Shown here: piece by piece, positions 27,899 through 37,688 of the stretch
Layout: each line of letters opens with the position of its first letter
How positions within the stretch are numbered: position 1 is the stretch's first letter
From: Rhodanobacteraceae bacterium
GTDB lineage: Bacteria; Pseudomonadota; Gammaproteobacteria; Xanthomonadales; SZUA-5
NCBI GenBank assembly: GCA_016713135.1
Contig: JADJPR010000023.1
Location: 124,001-188,000 of the forward strand
DNA: 64,000 bases
Reading direction: 5' to 3'
Position numbers and translations under genes: made by a program
The notes under the pieces: model-generated
Told to the model about the DNA's origin: nothing
What the model saw: only the letters and a program-made list of their open reading frames with translations
The model's database searches: none

Positions 27899-29078
27899 AT
27901 GCCGTCCGGCACTGACCGCCAGCGTCGCGCCGTCCCCCCTGCTCGGCCTGTGCCAGGGCCTGCTGCTGACCGGCAACGCGATGCTGGTCAGCATCAATGG
28001 CCTGGTGGGCTTCCAGCTTGCGCCGGATCCCCGGCTCGCCACCCTTCCGGTGACCAGCTTCGTGCTCGGTGGGGCGCTGTCGACCCTGCCGATCTCGCTG
28101 CTGATGCAGCGTCGCGGGCGCGCCTTCGGCTTCGCGCTGGGCTGCGCCGCGGCGATGCTCGGCGCGCTGCTCACGGCGCTGGCAGTGGCGAGCGCCAGCT
28201 TCTGGCTGCTGTGCCTGGGAACCCTGGTCTTCGGCTTCTACAATGCGGCCGGCCAGTACCTGCGCTTTGCCGCGGTGGACCTCGCCGCGCCGGGGCGCCA
28301 GGCGCGCGCGCTCAGCCTGGTGCTCGCCGGCGGCCTGCTCGGCGCCTTTCTCGGCCCGGCGCTCAGTCGCTTCACGGTCGATCTGCTGCCGCAGCGCTAC
28401 CTGGCCACCTATCTCAGCCTGATCGGGCTGTCGCTGCTGATCTTCGCGGTCACGCGGCTGCTGCACTTCCCGCCTATTCCGCCACGGCCGGCCGCCACCC
28501 GGGCAGCGGCGGATCGCGCGGCCCTGTTCCGTCGTCCCGGGTTCTGGCTGGCCATCGCCGCATCGTCCTCCGCCTGGGCGACGATGAACCTGCTGATGAC
28601 CGCCAGCCCGCTGGCGATGCAGGCCTGCGCCTACCCCTTCGCCGATGCCGCCTGGGCGCTGCAGTGGCATATGGTCGGCATGTACGCCCCGATGCTGGTC
28701 AGCGGGCCACTGATCGAACGCCTCGGCCCGCGCGGCGCCATCGCCATCGGCGCGCTGACCGTGGGCGCCTGCGCCGGCATCGCGCTCGCCGGCACCACGA
28801 CCGGCCATTTCGTGACCGCGCTGGCACTGCTCGGAATCGGCTGGGCCCTGATGTTCACCGGCGGCAATACGTTGCTGACCCGCCAGTACGCGGAGCACGA
28901 AAAGGGCACCGCGCAAGGCGTGCACGACATGCTGATGTTTGCATCGATGGTGGTCTCGTCGCTGCTTGCAGGCCGCGCCGTGAGTCTGGCCGGCTGGGTC
29001 GAACTGCAGTGGCTCGCGCTGGCGGTGATGCTTGCTCTCGGCCTGCTGTTGCTGCTGCTGGGACCGCGCACACGCTAG
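27899..29078 (+). CDS. MFS-type transporter (apparent frameshift after codon 4)
   Basis: A polytopic transporter with about twelve hydrophobic segments (for example SFWLLCLGTLVFGFYNAAGQ, LVLAGGLLGAFLGPALSRFT, AIAIGALTVGACAGIALAG and LALAVMLALGLLLLLLG). The main frame opens at ATG 27981 inside helix 1, truncating it. The same frame continues upstream as APSPLLGLCQGLLLTGNAML with no usable start, while ATG 27899, preceded by GGAAGAG at good spacing, is out of frame. Removing one base near 27911 joins them into about 392 residues, a normal MFS length. The central basic loop and A/B motifs are weak; the substrate is unknown. The stop codon TAG is part of the CTAG bounding a MITE-like element. Confidence 0.75.
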
Positions 29079-29306
29079 TGTGGTGTTCCGTAATTAAGTT
29101 GAAGAATTCCGATGAATTTTGCGGCGAGGCAAGCGGAGGAGGGTGAAAGCCGGCGGCTTGCGCGGCATGCCGGCCGAGCTTGAACGCCCGCAACTGGTTG
29201 CGGGCGGAACCGGAGGTCATAGCAGGGCTATGGCGACGACGAGCAACGCCGCATCGGCGCAAAAGGCGCGGAAATAATTCAAGGTAATTACGGAACACCA
29301 CACTAG
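29075..29306. mobile_element. MITE-like element with 27-base terminal inverted repeats and CTAG ends
   Basis: The left end, TGTGGTGTTCCGTAATTA (from 29079), is repeated in reverse complement at the right end (...TAATTACGGAACACCACA, to 29302). The match extends imperfectly to about 27 bases. CTAG flanks both sides (29075-29078 and 29303-29306), consistent with a 4-base target duplication of the kind made by IS5-type transposases. The ~220-base interior has no significant reading frame. The left CTAG contains the stop codon of the MFS gene. A degenerate remnant of the right end lies at about 49828-49855. Confidence 0.75.
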
Positions 29307-29407
29307 TACGTCGATTGACGCGGGCGCACTCGACATCTGCGCGGCCGTGATCCGGCGCGCAGGATCCGCGGGAGCGCCTGGGGAGACTCGCTGCGATCCC
29401 GGAGGCA

Positions 29408-29438
29408 GCCACAGGACGGCGCGATGCCGTCCTGTGGC
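29408..29438 (-). terminator. Terminator-like hairpin after the amylase gene
   Basis: A 13-base perfect stem, GCCACAGGACGGC (29408-29420) with GCCGTCCTGTGGC (29426-29438), has a 5-base loop, 11 bases beyond the stop codon of the minus-strand amylase gene. No T tract follows. Confidence 0.65.
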
Positions 29439-29449
29439 CGACGCTCCGG

Positions 29450-32400
29450 TCAGAAGCGGAAGCTGCCGTCGTTGCGGATCACCGTGCCGCTGCAACTGGC
29501 CGGAGTGGTGAACTCGCGGTTGCCGCTGGCGGTCGGGTGCGCGCCCTCCCAGGCGGCGGTCGCTCCGTTCCACTTGACGTACTTGTACTGGATCGCGGTG
29601 CCTGCGGGCAGCGTCAGCGTGCCGGACCAAGGCACATTGGCGCCGCTGCCCTGGATGGTCAGCGCGAAACCTGCGCCGGGGCTCCAGTTGCCGAGGGCAG
29701 GCTGGTTGCCGACGACATAGACGTTCTGGCCATAGACGGTGCCGGCGTTGGCGATGGTGAAACTGACCTGGCAACCGGGCGCGGGCGTGGTCACCGCCAA
29801 CGCAGTGCTGGCCGCCGAGGCGTTTCCGACGGCGTCGAAGGCGCGCACGGTGTAGCTGTAGCTGGTGCTGGCCGCGACCGTGGTGTCGCTGTAACTGGTC
29901 GCCGCCGTGCTGCCGATGCGGGCACCGCCGCGGTAGACGTCGTAGCCGGTGACCCCGACGTTGTCGCTGGATGCGGTCCAGGACAGCGCCACGCTCGCGG
30001 CGCTCACCGCACCGCGCGTCAGGCCGGTGGGCACGCTCGGCGCCTGGGTGTCGCCGCCGCTGCAGGGATTGGACTTGCTGACAGTGCCGTTCTGCACCGC
30101 AGAGATCCCCGGCGTGAGCTGGTAGTTGTTGCCGCCGTTGTTGTCCCAGCTGCCGCTGCCGTTGTTGAACACCGCCTGCAGACTGGTCGCGGCGCCGAGC
30201 GCCACGGTCTGCATCTTCCAGCCGCTGCAGGCCGGATCCATCGGCACGCCGGGCACCGCGGTCCAACTCCCGCCGCCCGGCGCGTAGTGCACATTGGTCG
30301 CGCTCCAGCCGCTCGGTATCCGGTGGTAGATCGTCGCGGTGTTGCCGGCCGAGGTGGTCAGGGTGCGTGGCGCGCTGGCGGCCGATGTGTTGCCGACCGC
30401 GTCCTGCGCGCGGACGGTGTAGCTGTAGGTCGTGCCGGGCGCCAGGCCGGAGTCGCTCCAGCTGGTCGCCGCCGTGCTGGCGACCTGCACCCCGCCGCGC
30501 AGCACCAGGTAGGTGGCCACCGCGACATTGTCGGTCGACGCGCTCCAGCTCAGCGTCGCGCTGGTGGTTCCGATGTTGCTGGCGACGAGGTTGGCCGGCA
30601 CGGTTGGCGCCTGGGTGTCGGCCGGGGGCGGGGTGCTCACGCTAGCGGCATTGCTGGCGGAAGACAGGTTTCCTGCCGCGTCGATGGCGCGCACCGTGTA
30701 GCTGTAGCTGGTGGCCGCAGCCAGGCCGTTGTCGACATAGCTGAGTCCACTGGTCACGCTGGCCACCTGAGTGGCGCCGCGGTAGACGCGGTAGGCCGCC
30801 ACGCCGACGTTGTCGCTCGACGCCTGCCACTGCACGCGCACGCTGTTGGCGTCGATCGCGCTGGCGCTGGCATTCGCCGGGGCGGTGGGCGCGCTGGTAT
30901 CCGGCGCACACGGGCTCACGCCGCTGCTGATCGCGCCGTTCGAGACCACCTGGATGCCGCTGCCCAAGGGGTAGTTGGCGCCGCCGCGGTTGTCCCAGGT
31001 GCCGGCGCCATTGTTGAACACCGCCTGCAGCGCGGTGGCCGCGCCGAGGTTGACGCTGTGGCGCTTCCAGCCGGCGCAGGCATCGGCCATCGCCACGCCC
31101 GGGACCGCAGTCCACGCGCCGCCAGCCGGTGCGTAATGGATGTTGGCCTGGGTCCAGCCGGCCGGCGTGCGATAGTAGACCTCGGCGACATTGCCCGCCA
31201 ATGTCGTCACCGAGCGCGTGCCGCTCTGCGCGCCGCTGTTGCCGGCGGCGTCCTGGGCGCGGATCGCGTAGACATAGGTGGTCGACGGCGCCAGCGAGGT
31301 GTCGCTGTAGCGCAGGCCGTTCGCGGTGGCCACCTGCACGCCATTGCGCAGCACCAGGTATTGCGCCACGCCGTAATTGTCGCTGGCCGCCGTCCAGTCC
31401 AGTTGCACCGAGCTTGAGCTGATGGCCGAAGCCACCGGCGTACCGGGCGCGCCCGGCGGCAGCGTGTCCGGCGCCTGGGTGCTGGCGTTCAGCACGGCGC
31501 TGCGCGCGGACTGGTTGCCGGCCGCGTCCACCGCCAGCACCTGGTAGCTGTAGCTGGTGGATGCGGCGAGGCCGGTGTCGGTGAATGCCGGACTGCCGAC
31601 CGTGCCGACCAGGGCACCGCCGCGGAACACCTGGTAGGCGGTCACGCCCACGTTGTCGCTCGAAGGTGTCCAGGCCAGCGCGATCGAACGATCGGTCCGC
31701 AGCGTCGCGGCCGGCGTTCCCGGAATTGTCGGCGGCGTGCTGTCGACCACCAGGAAGGGATAGACACCTTGCACCGTGCCGGCAGGGTCCTCGACAAAAC
31801 CGGATCCGCTGGCGGTCGCGCGATAGGTGCCGGCGCCGACATACACCTGCTGGATCTCCGAACGGGTGACGTTGCCGCGGGTGTCGGTCATCTCGATGTA
31901 GTAATCGAGGTACTGGTTGCGGTAGTCGGAGAGGTAGGCGTAGTAGAGGTTGCCGATCTCCTGTGCCGGCACCACCTGCAGGGTGTCCTTGGTGGTGCGG
32001 ATCCAGTCGACACCGTTCATCTGCGGGCGCAGGTCGCGCATTTGCAGCGGCACTGCGCGCCAGGCACCCACCTTGCTGGGGGTGATGTTGAGCCCCGGAC
32101 GCCCGGCCAGCGCGGCCGGGTCGTAGACCTTGTAGGTGTCGTCGGACTCATCGATGCCGTTGCCGCTGTGCACGCGCACCATGGCGCGCGCCGAGGCGAT
32201 CCCGGAGACGTCGAAGGCGTAGGTGTAGAGCGCGAAATCGCGGCTGTAGTGCTGCACGGTCCAGCCTTCGGCCTTGGACGCGTTGACCGAGCCCGGGTTG
32301 TAGGGATAGCGCTGCGGCCACCAGACGGAAGGGCCGGTGCGGTCCTGCGCCAGCCGCGCCTGCACATAGGGCTTCGAGAAGGCCAGCGAGTTGTTGAAAG

Positions 32401-34168
32401 CGAGTGTGGGCTTGACGCTGTCGTCCTGGTTCTCGTCGTAGTAACCGAAGCCCGAGTCCATCGCCGGCAGCAGGAAGTACCAGGCGAGTTCTGCCGGATT
32501 CGCGCCGCCGGCGTAGTTGTTCGCGGAATTGCCTTTCACCGGGAAGGAGAGCATCCACGGGTTCAGCTGGTTGCCTGGGTGGGTGATCTGCTGGTCGAGG
32601 ACGGTGGTCGGCTGCCAATAGTTGGGATTGGCGTCCAGCCAGACTTGTTCGGCTGTTTTCGCGTAATTCAGCGCCGCCTGCAGCAGGGCGAAGTTGCGCT
32701 CCAGGTAGTGCCAGCCGTACTCCAGCGACACCGTCGCGCCTTCCTCGACCCCGCGCAAATTGCGCTTGGGCGCCAGGTTCATGCCGCTCACGCGATTGAA
32801 CTCGGAGAACTGGCCCTTCCAGATCAGCATCGGCAGGCGCCAGTGGTACCAGGTGGGATCGGAGGAGGAATCGCGGGTGTCGATCCAGGAGCCGTCCTGC
32901 ACATGCGCGATGTCGTTCGCCGGGATCGGGAACTGGCGCAGGTACTCGTCGATGCCCAGGCAATAACCCTGACCGCTGCAGGTGGTGTGGTAACCCGCCT
33001 GCCAGGTGTCCAGGGAGCCGGCGCGGCCGCTGGAATTGTCGCCATCGTGGGCGATCACGTAGAACTGGCGCGGCTCCAGCGCCTGGTAGGGCACCAGTTC
33101 GTCGACTGTGGTACTGCCGTCCCAGCCTTCCAGCCATGAGCCGTTCTGGCTCACCGGGATGCCCGCCACCTGGGTGACGGCGCCGGTTGCCGGATCGACA
33201 TGGCGCACCCAGTGCGGGGTCGATGCGAAGGGGAATTTGTTCACCACCACCTGCTGCTCGTGGGCCATGCCCAGGGCCACCCAGCTCCCGGTGTTGCTGC
33301 TGTTGCGCAGGTCCGCCCGGTTCGGGGGTGAGGTCAGGGTGTCGCCGTTCGCATCGTAGGTGGCGTAGGGATAGTCCTTGAGCGTGCGCGAATAGTGATT
33401 GTTGCCGAGCACCGACCACTGGATGCCGAGCTTCGCGAGTGTCGGCACCAGGCGCGGCGAGAAGCCCAGTTCGGTCGGGAAAAACCCCTTCGACGAGACA
33501 TAGCTGCCGCCGAGGAAATAGGGCTGGGCCAGGGTCGCGTTCTGGTAGATCAGTTCCTTGAGGAAGTAGTCCGGCCCGACCAGCGGACCCATCGTGTGAT
33601 GGCCGGTGAAATGGATGGTATCCAGGGTGCGCTGGTTGTTCTGCGTGCGCAGCGCGTTCCAGGTGCTGGCCCAGCCCTGGCCCCAGTTGGGGTTGTTGTA
33701 GCCAGGCACGTTCTGCAGCTGGTTCAGGCTCTGCACGTTGTTGATCACGGCGCCGGACATGGTCACGTGGATCTGCCCGCGTCCGCCGGACCAGTTCTGT
33801 AACTCGCCGGCCACCTGCATCGGCCAGCCCATGTAGGCGCCGGTCTTGGCGTGGTGGCTGTAGTAGGCCACCAGGTCGTCGTGCGGCATGATCCCGCCGC
33901 CCAGCGCCGGTGGCAGGAAATAGCTGTAGCCCGGTGGCGGCGACTGCTTGAGCGCGATCACCTGGCCGTCGTAGCTGTAGCGGATCGGCGCCCCCACCGC
34001 CGTCGCGTCGTAGGTCGCCTGGACGTTCACCCCGTAGAACGGCCAGAAGTTCGGCATGTGGTTGTGGTAGACGTGGGCGGCGGGAACCCCCGCATCCGCG
34101 CCCACGATTCCTCCCAGCAAGCCCACGCCCGTTGCGATTGCAGCGACCACCCCGCGTTTCAGCGCCAT
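29450..34168 (-). CDS. Large secreted alpha-amylase (GH57/GH119-like) with FN3, CBM25 and CBM20 domains
   Basis: A 1572-residue extracellular starch-active enzyme. ATG 34168 is preceded by GGGGGAGGGGG and starts a signal peptide (MALKRGVVAAIATGVGLLGG). The catalytic half (about residues 30-600) has the GH57/GH119 region 1 (YHNHMPNFWPFYG), a candidate catalytic Glu in KGFFPTELGFSPRLVP and a candidate Asp in YVIAHDGDNSSG. After a beta-rich segment come fibronectin III domains alternating with two CBM25-type modules (VYYRTPAGWTQANIHYAPAG; IYHRIPSGWSATNVHYAPGG), in the order FN3-FN3-CBM25-FN3-FN3-CBM25-FN3. The C-terminal ~107 residues form a CBM20 (VYVVGNQPALGNWSPG; IQYKYVKWNG). This resembles GH119 amylases such as IgtZ; the family call rests on motifs only. 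It is monocistronic with its own terminator. Confidence 0.85.
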   Translation of the reverse strand: MALKRGVVAAIATGVGLLGGIVGADAGVPAAHVYHNHMPNFWPFYGVNVQATYDATAVGAPIRYSYDGQVIALKQSPPPGYSYFLPPALGGGIMPHDDLVAYYSHHAKTGAYMGWPMQVAGELQNWSGGRGQIHVTMSGAVINNVQSLNQLQNVPGYNNPNWGQGWASTWNALRTQNNQRTLDTIHFTGHHTMGPLVGPDYFLKELIYQNATLAQPYFLGGSYVSSKGFFPTELGFSPRLVPTLAKLGIQWSVLGNNHYSRTLKDYPYATYDANGDTLTSPPNRADLRNSSNTGSWVALGMAHEQQVVVNKFPFASTPHWVRHVDPATGAVTQVAGIPVSQNGSWLEGWDGSTTVDELVPYQALEPRQFYVIAHDGDNSSGRAGSLDTWQAGYHTTCSGQGYCLGIDEYLRQFPIPANDIAHVQDGSWIDTRDSSSDPTWYHWRLPMLIWKGQFSEFNRVSGMNLAPKRNLRGVEEGATVSLEYGWHYLERNFALLQAALNYAKTAEQVWLDANPNYWQPTTVLDQQITHPGNQLNPWMLSFPVKGNSANNYAGGANPAELAWYFLLPAMDSGFGYYDENQDDSVKPTLAFNNSLAFSKPYVQARLAQDRTGPSVWWPQRYPYNPGSVNASKAEGWTVQHYSRDFALYTYAFDVSGIASARAMVRVHSGNGIDESDDTYKVYDPAALAGRPGLNITPSKVGAWRAVPLQMRDLRPQMNGVDWIRTTKDTLQVVPAQEIGNLYYAYLSDYRNQYLDYYIEMTDTRGNVTRSEIQQVYVGAGTYRATASGSGFVEDPAGTVQGVYPFLVVDSTPPTIPGTPAATLRTDRSIALAWTPSSDNVGVTAYQVFRGGALVGTVGSPAFTDTGLAASTSYSYQVLAVDAAGNQSARSAVLNASTQAPDTLPPGAPGTPVASAISSSSVQLDWTAASDNYGVAQYLVLRNGVQVATANGLRYSDTSLAPSTTYVYAIRAQDAAGNSGAQSGTRSVTTLAGNVAEVYYRTPAGWTQANIHYAPAGGAWTAVPGVAMADACAGWKRHSVNLGAATALQAVFNNGAGTWDNRGGANYPLGSGIQVVSNGAISSGVSPCAPDTSAPTAPANASASAIDANSVRVQWQASSDNVGVAAYRVYRGATQVASVTSGLSYVDNGLAAATSYSYTVRAIDAAGNLSSASNAASVSTPPPADTQAPTVPANLVASNIGTTSATLSWSASTDNVAVATYLVLRGGVQVASTAATSWSDSGLAPGTTYSYTVRAQDAVGNTSAASAPRTLTTSAGNTATIYHRIPSGWSATNVHYAPGGGSWTAVPGVPMDPACSGWKMQTVALGAATSLQAVFNNGSGSWDNNGGNNYQLTPGISAVQNGTVSKSNPCSGGDTQAPSVPTGLTRGAVSAASVALSWTASSDNVGVTGYDVYRGGARIGSTAATSYSDTTVAASTSYSYTVRAFDAVGNASAASTALAVTTPAPGCQVSFTIANAGTVYGQNVYVVGNQPALGNWSPGAGFALTIQGSGANVPWSGTLTLPAGTAIQYKYVKWNGATAAWEGAHPTASGNREFTTPASCSGTVIRNDGSFRF

Positions 34169-34820
34169 CGTCCCCCTCCCCCATGCATTCCCTGCCGGTG
34201 TCGGACCGGCGCCGGGCAATCGACATGCAGCCGCCCTCGGTGCCGGCGCGGAGCGCGGCCTCGTCGAGTCCCGTGGGTCAAGGCGCGCGCTCCCCAGCGC
34301 GACGCCCGTCATGGCGATGTGCACCCGCAGCCCCTGCCCCGGCTGCCGGCTGGTTCAGCACACCCGGCGAATCCAGCCTAGGCCGCACACATCGCGTTCA
34401 CAATGGCCCGCATACGTATTCATGCACAGTGAGTAATCCGCGTATCCGAGTGCAACCGGGGATGGCAGTTGGACAGATCGGGAGGGCACGAGGGCACGAG
34501 GGCACGTGGGCAGGAGTGCACGCAAGAATCCTCCGGCGCTGGGAGCCGGCGCTTGCGCGCCCTTCAGACCGTTGCGCGAACAAGCACGCCGGCAGTGAAC
34601 TCCCGCCGGTCCCGGGTCCGGCGTCGTCGCTCCATTGCATACGTCGTCAGGACAAACCGGCAAGTCCCCGTCGCGGTTGCTCCTTTAGTCCAAAATGCCC
34701 GATTTGCGCCCGCGCGGGCGCCGTCCGTTCACGCTCGCTGGCTATACTGCGCACCCACGCCGGCGCCATGCTGCGCCGCAGCACGAATCCGAATCTCACC
34801 CCCACGAAGTTGCCTACGAC
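34169..34820. other. Divergent intergenic region with repeats and the sucA promoter zone
   Basis: No gene supported. It separates the divergently transcribed amylase and sucA genes. A GGGCACGAG-unit repeat lies at about 34481-34510 and the following ~100 bases resemble 13348-13400 in reverse orientation. Close to sucA lies the -10-like TATACT at 34743-34748. Confidence 0.6.
34743..34748 (+). promoter_or_regulatory. Candidate -10 box of the sucA operon
   Basis: TATACT, preceded by TGGC, lies 72 bases before the GTG at 34821. No good -35 hexamer is seen at 16-18 bases. If it is used, the upstream ATG at 34695 cannot be the sucA start, which supports the GTG. Confidence 0.4.
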
Positions 34821-37679
34821 GTGTGCGCTGACCTGACCCAGTTGTACCAGTCCTCCCAGTTGTCCGGCTCCAATGCGGCCTTTGTCGAGGAGCTTTACGA
34901 GGCCTACCTCGCCGATCCGGCTTCAGTGCCGGTGCGCTGGCGCAGTTACTTCGACACCCTGCAGAGCCAGGGTGCGCCGGATATCGCGCATGGTCCGGTG
35001 CTCAAGCGAATCGGCGAGATGTCGCGCCAGGGCCGCCGGCTGGTGCTCTCCGCCGCGGTCGGCGAGGTGCACTCGGTCGACCAGGCCAAGCAGGGCGCGG
35101 TGCTCAAGCTGATCAACGCCTATCGCACGCGCGGCCACCTGGCGGCCAACCTGGATCCGCTGGGGCTGACGCCGCCCGAGTCGGTGCCTGATCTGTCGCC
35201 GGAGTTCTTTGGCCTGGGCAAAGCCGACCTCGACACCGAGTTCGACGCCAGCACCGTCCACGGCGCCCAGCGCCGCAAGTTGCGCGACATCGTCGGCCAG
35301 CTCCAGCGCGCCTACACCGGCTCGGTCGGCGCCGAGTTCATGCACATCACCGAATACCCGCACCGGCGCTGGATGCAGGAGCGCTTCGAGGCCGCCGCCG
35401 ATGGTTACGGCTATGCCCCGCAGCAGAAAAAGCGCGTACTCGAACGGCTGACCGCGGCAGAGGGCCTTGAGCGCTACCTGCACACCAAGTACGTCGGCCA
35501 GAAGCGCTTCTCACTGGAAGGCGGCGACTCGCTGATCCCGCTGATCGACGAGATGATCCAGCGCTCCGGCAGCAGTGGCGCCAAGGACGTGATTATCGGC
35601 ATGGCCCACCGCGGCCGCCTGAACGTGCTGGTCAACACCCTGGGCAAGCCGCCGCGGAACCTCTTCGATGCCTTCGAGGGCAAGCAGGAAGGCCCGGTGG
35701 ATCCGGCCCACTCGGGCGACGTCAAATACCACCTCGGCTTCTCGTCTGACGTGACCACGCCCGGCGGCACGGTGCACCTGGCGCTGGGCTTCAATCCCTC
35801 GCATCTGGAGATCATCGACCCGGTGGTCGCGGGTTCCGTGCGCGCGCGCCAGGCGCGCCGCCAGGACGCCGAGCGCACCCAGGTGGTGCCGATCCTGATC
35901 CACGGCGACTCGGCCTTCGCCGGCCAGGGCGTGGTCATGGAGCTGTTCCAGATGTCGCAGGCGCGCAACTACGCGGTCGGCGGCACCATCCACATCGTGG
36001 TCAACAACCAGGTCGGTTTCACCACCCACAACCCGGAAGACACGCGCTCCACGCGTTACTGCACGGACGTCGCCAAGATCGTCTCGGCGCCGGTGTTCCA
36101 CGTCAACGGCGACGATCCGGAGGCGGTGCTGTTCTGCGCCCAGATCGCGCTGGACTACCGCCAGACCTTCAAGCGCGACGTGGTCATCGACCTGGTCTGT
36201 TACCGCCGCCACGGCCACAACGAGGCCGACGAGCCGGCAGCGACCCAGCCGCTGATGTACCAGATCATCCGCTCGCGCCCGAGCACGCGTGAACTGTACG
36301 CGCGCAAGCTGGAGGCCGAGGGCGTGATCGCCGCCGGCGAGGCCAAGGCGATGAGCGACCGCTACCGCGAGCGCCTGGAACATGGCGAGCCGGTGGTGCC
36401 GGAACTGACCACGCCGGATCCGGAACAGGCGCATGTGGCGGTGGACTGGTCGCCCTACCTGCACGGCAAGCTGGCCGACCGCGTGAAGAGCGGCGTGCCC
36501 GCGGCGCGTATCCAGGCGCTGTCCGCCCGCATCAACACGCTGCCGCCGGATCTCAAGCTGCACTCGCGCGTGGCCAAGGTCTACGAAGACCGCCTGAAGA
36601 TGACGGCCGGCGAGCTGCGCATGGACTGGGGCTTCGCCGAGACCATGGCCTACGCGACGCTGCTGGAGGAAGGCTACAACCTGCGCCTGTCCGGCCAGGA
36701 CTGCGGCCGCGGCACCTTTTTCCATCGCCATGCGGTGCTGCACGACCAGAACACCGGCGCCAACCACACCCCGTTGCGCAACCTGGTCGATTACCCGGAG
36801 CGCGTGACCATCATCGACTCGCTGCTGTCGGAAGAGGCGGTGATGGGCTTCGAGTACGGCTACGCCACCGCCGACCCGCGCACCCTGACCATCTGGGAAG
36901 GCCAGTTCGGCGACTTCTGCAACGGCGCGCAGGTGGTGATCGACCAGTTCATCAGCTCCGGCGAGGCCAAGTGGGGCCGGCTGTGCGGCCTGGTGCTGTT
37001 CCTGCCGCACGGCTACGAAGGCCAGGGCCCGGAGCATTCCTCCGCGCGCCTGGAGCGCTTCTTGCAGCTGTGCGCACTGGACAACATGCAGGTCTGCGTG
37101 CCGACCACCCCTGCGCAGATGTTCCACATGCTGCGGCGGCAGATGCTGCGCGGCACGCGCAAGCCGCTGATCGTGATGACGCCCAAGAGCATGCTGCGCC
37201 ACCGGCTGTCCACCTCCACCCTGGCGGACCTGGAGCAGGGCGAGTTCCAGCGCGTCATTCCCGACGCGCTCGCCGCCGATCCGGCCAAGGTCACGCGCGT
37301 GGTGCTGTGCAGCGGCAAGGTCTATTACGACCTGGTCGAGGAGCATGAGAAGCGCGGGCTGGACAACGTGGCGATTGTCCGCGTGGAGCAGCTATACCCC
37401 TTCCCGCGCGTCGAGGTGTACGCCGAACTGGTGCGCTTCCCGAATGCGCGGCAGGTGATCTGGTGCCAGGAAGAGCCGATGAACCAGGGTGCCTGGTTCC
37501 AGATCCGGCATCATCTGAAGGCATCGATCACCGAACGCCACGAGTTGCACTACGCCGGCCGCACGCGCTCCCCGGCGCCCGCCTGCGGCAGCACGCAGAC
37601 CCATAACAAGGAACAGGCGGCCCTCGTCAACGAGGCGCTGTCGGCAACGGACCTGGGCAAGCAGCCCAAGCACGAATAA
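34821..37679 (+). CDS. sucA: 2-oxoglutarate dehydrogenase, E1 component
   Basis: Thiamine-diphosphate-dependent decarboxylase of the TCA cycle's 2-oxoglutarate dehydrogenase complex. From GTG 34821 the product (952 residues) opens with the standard E1o N-terminus (LTQLYQSSQLSGSNAAFVEE LYEAYL), which docks to the E2 core. The ThDP/Mg binding and active-site regions are present (GMAHRGRLNVLVNTLGKPP; HGDSAFAGQGVVMELFQMSQ; VVNNQVGFTT; RHGHNEADEPA) and the C-terminal transketolase half is complete (FLPHGYEGQGPEHSSARLER). The open frame reaches back to an ATG at 34695, but those residues are not family-like and lie across the likely promoter. sucB follows 9 bases after its stop. Confidence 0.95.
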   Translation: MCADLTQLYQSSQLSGSNAAFVEELYEAYLADPASVPVRWRSYFDTLQSQGAPDIAHGPVLKRIGEMSRQGRRLVLSAAVGEVHSVDQAKQGAVLKLINAYRTRGHLAANLDPLGLTPPESVPDLSPEFFGLGKADLDTEFDASTVHGAQRRKLRDIVGQLQRAYTGSVGAEFMHITEYPHRRWMQERFEAAADGYGYAPQQKKRVLERLTAAEGLERYLHTKYVGQKRFSLEGGDSLIPLIDEMIQRSGSSGAKDVIIGMAHRGRLNVLVNTLGKPPRNLFDAFEGKQEGPVDPAHSGDVKYHLGFSSDVTTPGGTVHLALGFNPSHLEIIDPVVAGSVRARQARRQDAERTQVVPILIHGDSAFAGQGVVMELFQMSQARNYAVGGTIHIVVNNQVGFTTHNPEDTRSTRYCTDVAKIVSAPVFHVNGDDPEAVLFCAQIALDYRQTFKRDVVIDLVCYRRHGHNEADEPAATQPLMYQIIRSRPSTRELYARKLEAEGVIAAGEAKAMSDRYRERLEHGEPVVPELTTPDPEQAHVAVDWSPYLHGKLADRVKSGVPAARIQALSARINTLPPDLKLHSRVAKVYEDRLKMTAGELRMDWGFAETMAYATLLEEGYNLRLSGQDCGRGTFFHRHAVLHDQNTGANHTPLRNLVDYPERVTIIDSLLSEEAVMGFEYGYATADPRTLTIWEGQFGDFCNGAQVVIDQFISSGEAKWGRLCGLVLFLPHGYEGQGPEHSSARLERFLQLCALDNMQVCVPTTPAQMFHMLRRQMLRGTRKPLIVMTPKSMLRHRLSTSTLADLEQGEFQRVIPDALAADPAKVTRVVLCSGKVYYDLVEEHEKRGLDNVAIVRVEQLYPFPRVEVYAELVRFPNARQVIWCQEEPMNQGAWFQIRHHLKASITERHELHYAGRTRSPAPACGSTQTHNKEQAALVNEALSATDLGKQPKHE

Positions 37680-37688
37680 GGAATTCCC

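Noticed and set aside
34695..34820. ATG at 34695 as the sucA start
   Set aside because: The extra residues are Arg/Pro/His-rich and unlike E1o N-termini, and a -10-like TATACT lies downstream of this ATG.
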